Part shown: positions 3,892 through 6,678 of the stretch, piece after piece
Layout of the letters: each line of letters begins with the position of its first letter
Position numbering within the stretch: the stretch's first letter is position 1
From: SM1-46 sp002451215
Lineage (GTDB): Bacteria > Pseudomonadota > Gammaproteobacteria > Acidiferrobacterales > Sulfurifustaceae
Direction of reading: 5' to 3'
NCBI GenBank assembly: GCA_002451215.1
Contig: DKBM01000114.1
Location: 1-6,678, forward strand
DNA length: 6,678 bases
Notes under the pieces: generated by a model
What the model was told of the DNA's origin: nothing
What the model saw: only the letters and a program-made list of their open reading frames with translations
Database searches by the model: none
Position numbers and translations under genes: made by a program

Positions 3892-6678
3892 CTAGCCGAT
3901 CTGTGCAGCGAGGTCACGCGCCTGCTGCTTCTGTTCGGCATTTCCTTCCGACATGACTTCGTTCAGGATGCTACGCGCACCCTCGGAATCCCCCATGTCG
4001 ATATACGCCTTAGCGAGATCCAGTTTGGTCGCGGTTTCGTCCCAGCTTGAACCGCCTGACTCAGCACTCTCGGCCGGCGCGGCCGCCTCGGCCGCGGTCC
4101 CACCCGCCTCGAAGTCCCAGTTGAGTCCCGTGTCGGTACTGGATGCAGGGGTCTCAGGCGCAGGCTCCTCGGCAACAGCCGGCTCCTCCTCCGAAGCAGG
4201 ACCACCCAGGTCAAAAGCAATACCGCTGTCAGCTGGCTGACCGAGATCCATGCTCTCGAATGACGGCGGCTCTGGCGGCGGAGCAGCTTCGGCGGGCTTG
4301 GCAGATTCAAATTCGATGGAGGTCGCGCCCGACTCGCTCTCCGCAGCAGGCGTCCCCAAGTCAAAATCGAAAGCCGTGGTCTCAGCAGTAGACGTTTGCG
4401 GCGGTTCTCCGCCAACATTGAAGTCGAGCGTGCCGGGCGGTTGTGTCGCCGGTTCGTCGGCAACATGGGCGCGCGCACCAATAGGTTGTACATCACCGAG
4501 TGCCGAGGCAAACGATGTTGCCGCAGCGGCGGCTGCAGCGACTTCCTTACCACCCGCACCGCCCCGGAACATTGGGTTGTTCGGATTGAGCTTGCGGCCC
4601 ATCTCTTCCACCTTGGGCCAAAGCTTACCGGGTCGCCCGCCGAGCTGGGCGTAGTATTCCTCGGCAAGTGTCTCGAAGGCATTCACGTCGTTGCGCTGAT
4701 GGTAGATCTCAAGGAGTTTCACCTTGAGTTCTTCGCGCTTGGGGTTCTTGACGATTGCGTCCTTGAGAATTTCCTCCGCGGTCTCATCTCGACCGTATGC
4801 CAGGTAAACCTCAGCCTCTGCGATTGGATCGACCTCATCTGTATGGACCGTGCCCATGCCGCCTTGGCTGAAGTCGCTCAGGAACGAAGTATCACCGGTT
4901 GGCGCAGCCTGAACGCCGGCCGTGTCGGTTGTCGTAGTTCCTTCGAGAGCGGTCATGCCTTCCGAGGCAAGGATGCTCTCTTCAAATTCGGCTATCGACT
5001 TCCGTCGCCGGCGCATGTACACGAAGCCGATCGCGCCACCCACGATCACCAACAGCCCGATCACCACCGGCATGATGAGATCGCCGAAACTGTCCATGAT
5101 TTCCGCGACCATGCCCTTCTCGGGAGGCGGCGGTGGTGGAGTAACCGGACGCTTCTTGGCCGGGGCAGCCCTTTCGACTTTGGCGCCCGGTGCGGGTTTC
5201 ACCGGAGCCGCAGGCTTTGCTTCCTCGGGCTTGGTCGTCGGCGCCGGTGGCGGCGCGACCGGCTCTGTCTTGGCGACTTCAGTCTTTGGAGCAATGTCCG
5301 GCGTGGACTTGGCTGGCTGGGCATCCGCCAGCGGCTTGCTCTCGACCTCGAGAAGCTTGGCTTCCTTTTTCAGCAGCTCGCGAACCTGGCCAACTTTCTC
5401 GGACATGTCGCGCTGTTCCATCTCCTTGGAAACCAGCGACTCTTCAAGAGTCGCAACGCGGTCGGCAAGTGCCTGTCGCTCTTTGCCGGAACTGTCCTTG
5501 GTGGCCTCCGTTTCAGCGCCGGGTTTGTCCGCCGCGTCCTTCTTCGCCTCAACATTGGAGCGAACAATCCTGAGCAGCTCGTCGGGCTGTGCCCCCTTGG
5601 TGGCTGGCGCAACATCCTTGGCTTGCTCCTTGGTCGGCTGTTTGGCCGGATGGGTTTCCGCCTGACCTGGTGTGGCCGCTTCCGGCGTTACCTTGATCTC
5701 ACGGCTCGCGCTGGCGAGCTTCAGCTTGTATTCCTGCCACACGTCGTACTGTGCACGAAATTCCTTGCGGGCCGCTGCGACGTTAAGCGACTCCACCTCA
5801 TCCCGCTCCGGAATTTTCAGAATTTTTCCGGCATACAGGTTATTCACGTTATTGCCGAAGAACGCACCGCGGTTGGCGCGATAGAGCGCAAGCACGACCT
5901 GCTCGGTGGATATGTTTCTGTCGCCGCGGACACGCTCGGCGATAGCCCAAGCCGTGTCGCCGTTCTTCACGCGATAGTCCGCCATGTTCGCCCAGACCGG
6001 TATCGTGGTCGGGGCGACCGCGGCACCACCAACGTCGCCGGTGCGCGCAGAAGAGAGCGGTTCCACGGTCGAGACTGCGGCCGGTTGTTCGACCGGCCAC
6101 CCTGTATCAGGAGAGATAGTAACGCGGGACTTCCGGACGTCGTCCGGTCCTAACAACTCCGGCTCGGGAGGAGCTGTCGGGGCTGGCGCTGTCTCGCGCG
6201 CTCCGCCTGCTGGCGGCGCGACTTCTGGCAGTCTCGCCGGTTCCGTCATGGCGGTGGGCTCAGACGGCGCCACGGGCGGCGGTGCGACCGGCGCAGCTGC
6301 CAGCTGTTCCTCTACTGGCGGCACTTCCGGCTCCGAGCGCGGAACCTCAATCGCCGCCGGCTGACCGGCGACCTGGTACGGCGGATCGATCAGAGCAGTG
6401 TATTCGCGCAATAACCTGCCGCCCGGCCAGTCGAGCTGCAGGATGAAGTGAAGAAAGGGCTCCTCTATCTGCTGATCGGTACTGAGCTGCAGGAAATACC
6501 TTCCATCCAGCCGCTTCGAAACAACAAACTTGATCTGCGAGAGGAACTGCAGGCGCTCAACTCCCGCCTGCTCGAAGTCGGCACGCGACGCGAGCTGGGC
6601 CTTCAGGCCCTTTAACTCCTTCTCCGTAACGGAAGCGAAATCAATTTCGGCGTTCAGCGGTTCATTCAGTGCGGAATG
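3892..6678 (-). CDS. fimV: FimV, polar LysM/TPR hub protein of type IV pili (5' end beyond the window)
   Basis: FimV is an inner-membrane protein that binds peptidoglycan. In Pseudomonas it aids assembly of the type IV pilus secretin and supports cAMP-dependent twitching; its Vibrio relative HubP anchors polar proteins. The visible 928 residues run unbroken to the window edge, starting HSALNEPLNAEIDF. Only the signal peptide and a few residues should be missing. Order in the fragment: the FimV beta-rich N-domain (about 1-105, with FILQLDWPGGRLLREY); a Pro/Ala/Glu-rich linker; LysM (about 234-289, YRVKNGDTAWAIAERVRGD to LYAGKILKIP); and a charged coiled coil (about 400-446). A Pro-rich stretch, one membrane helix (about 534-555) and an RRRRK stop-transfer come next. 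TPR-like repeats follow (about 617-679, DPIAEAEVYLAYGRDETAEE), then a long acidic linker and the conserved C-terminal FimV domain (about 878-928, TKLDLAKAYIDMGDSEGARSIL). TTG at 6409-6411 can be mistaken for a start but is the second Leu of GRLLREY, inside the N-domain. Confidence 0.95.
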   Translation of the reverse strand, partial: HSALNEPLNAEIDFASVTEKELKGLKAQLASRADFEQAGVERLQFLSQIKFVVSKRLDGRYFLQLSTDQQIEEPFLHFILQLDWPGGRLLREYTALIDPPYQVAGQPAAIEVPRSEPEVPPVEEQLAAAPVAPPPVAPSEPTAMTEPARLPEVAPPAGGARETAPAPTAPPEPELLGPDDVRKSRVTISPDTGWPVEQPAAVSTVEPLSSARTGDVGGAAVAPTTIPVWANMADYRVKNGDTAWAIAERVRGDRNISTEQVVLALYRANRGAFFGNNVNNLYAGKILKIPERDEVESLNVAAARKEFRAQYDVWQEYKLKLASASREIKVTPEAATPGQAETHPAKQPTKEQAKDVAPATKGAQPDELLRIVRSNVEAKKDAADKPGAETEATKDSSGKERQALADRVATLEESLVSKEMEQRDMSEKVGQVRELLKKEAKLLEVESKPLADAQPAKSTPDIAPKTEVAKTEPVAPPPAPTTKPEEAKPAAPVKPAPGAKVERAAPAKKRPVTPPPPPPEKGMVAEIMDSFGDLIMPVVIGLLVIVGGAIGFVYMRRRRKSIAEFEESILASEGMTALEGTTTTDTAGVQAAPTGDTSFLSDFSQGGMGTVHTDEVDPIAEAEVYLAYGRDETAEEILKDAIVKNPKREELKVKLLEIYHQRNDVNAFETLAEEYYAQLGGRPGKLWPKVEEMGRKLNPNNPMFRGGAGGKEVAAAAAAATSFASALGDVQPIGARAHVADEPATQPPGTLDFNVGGEPPQTSTAETTAFDFDLGTPAAESESGATSIEFESAKPAEAAPPPEPPSFESMDLGQPADSGIAFDLGGPASEEEPAVAEEPAPETPASSTDTGLNWDFEAGGTAAEAAAPAESAESGGSSWDETATKLDLAKAYIDMGDSEGARSILNEVMSEGNAEQKQQARDLAAQIG

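Noticed and set aside
4396..6153. A 585-codon open frame on the plus strand opposite fimV
   Set aside because: It lies wholly antisense to fimV, whose domains are unmistakable. Its translation is rich in Arg, Leu, Gly and His with no domain pattern, as expected for a shadow frame in GC-rich DNA.

Overview
The window looks like GC-rich gammaproteobacterial chromosome. The evidence is a close FolD/ThyA/FolA set, a complete MtfA, a CCA-encoding tRNA-Pro and, most tellingly, FimV, the polar peptidoglycan-binding hub of type IV pilus systems. I cannot name the genus. Two 2-base N runs (2822-2823 and 3732-3733) are assembly gaps, not biology. Each removes an internal piece of a gene, so the window is really three contig pieces in a scaffold: 1-2821, 2824-3731 and 3734-6678.

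Layout. A tRNA-Pro(TGG) on the minus strand (31-107) diverges from folD (299-1153, +). mtfA (1195-1965, +) follows 41 nt later and is probably co-transcribed with folD. A four-helix membrane protein of unknown function (2014-2661, -) converges on mtfA. After about 160 nt without a recognisable gene comes the first gap. Past it lies thyA without its first 70 or so codons (2824-3408, +), then folA (3460-3856, +), which the second gap splits into an N-terminal and a C-terminal piece in different frames. fimV (3892-6678, -, its 5' end beyond the window) converges on folA. A hairpin plus T-tract inside the end of folA looks like the fimV terminator.

How the genes fit together. ThyA turns dUMP plus 5,10-methylene-THF into dTMP and dihydrofolate. 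FolA regenerates THF from dihydrofolate. FolD interconverts methylene-, methenyl- and 10-formyl-THF. The window therefore holds three core enzymes of the folate one-carbon cycle. MtfA is a soluble zinc peptidase known from E. coli as a modulator of the Mlc repressor, and FimV belongs to twitching motility and polar organisation; neither has an obvious functional link to the folate genes.

I found no undescribed system. The points most worth a second look are the two gaps, which will mislead automatic gene calling, the uncharacterised membrane protein, the fimV terminator nested in folA, and the repeated acidic/aromatic motifs in the cytoplasmic tail of FimV.
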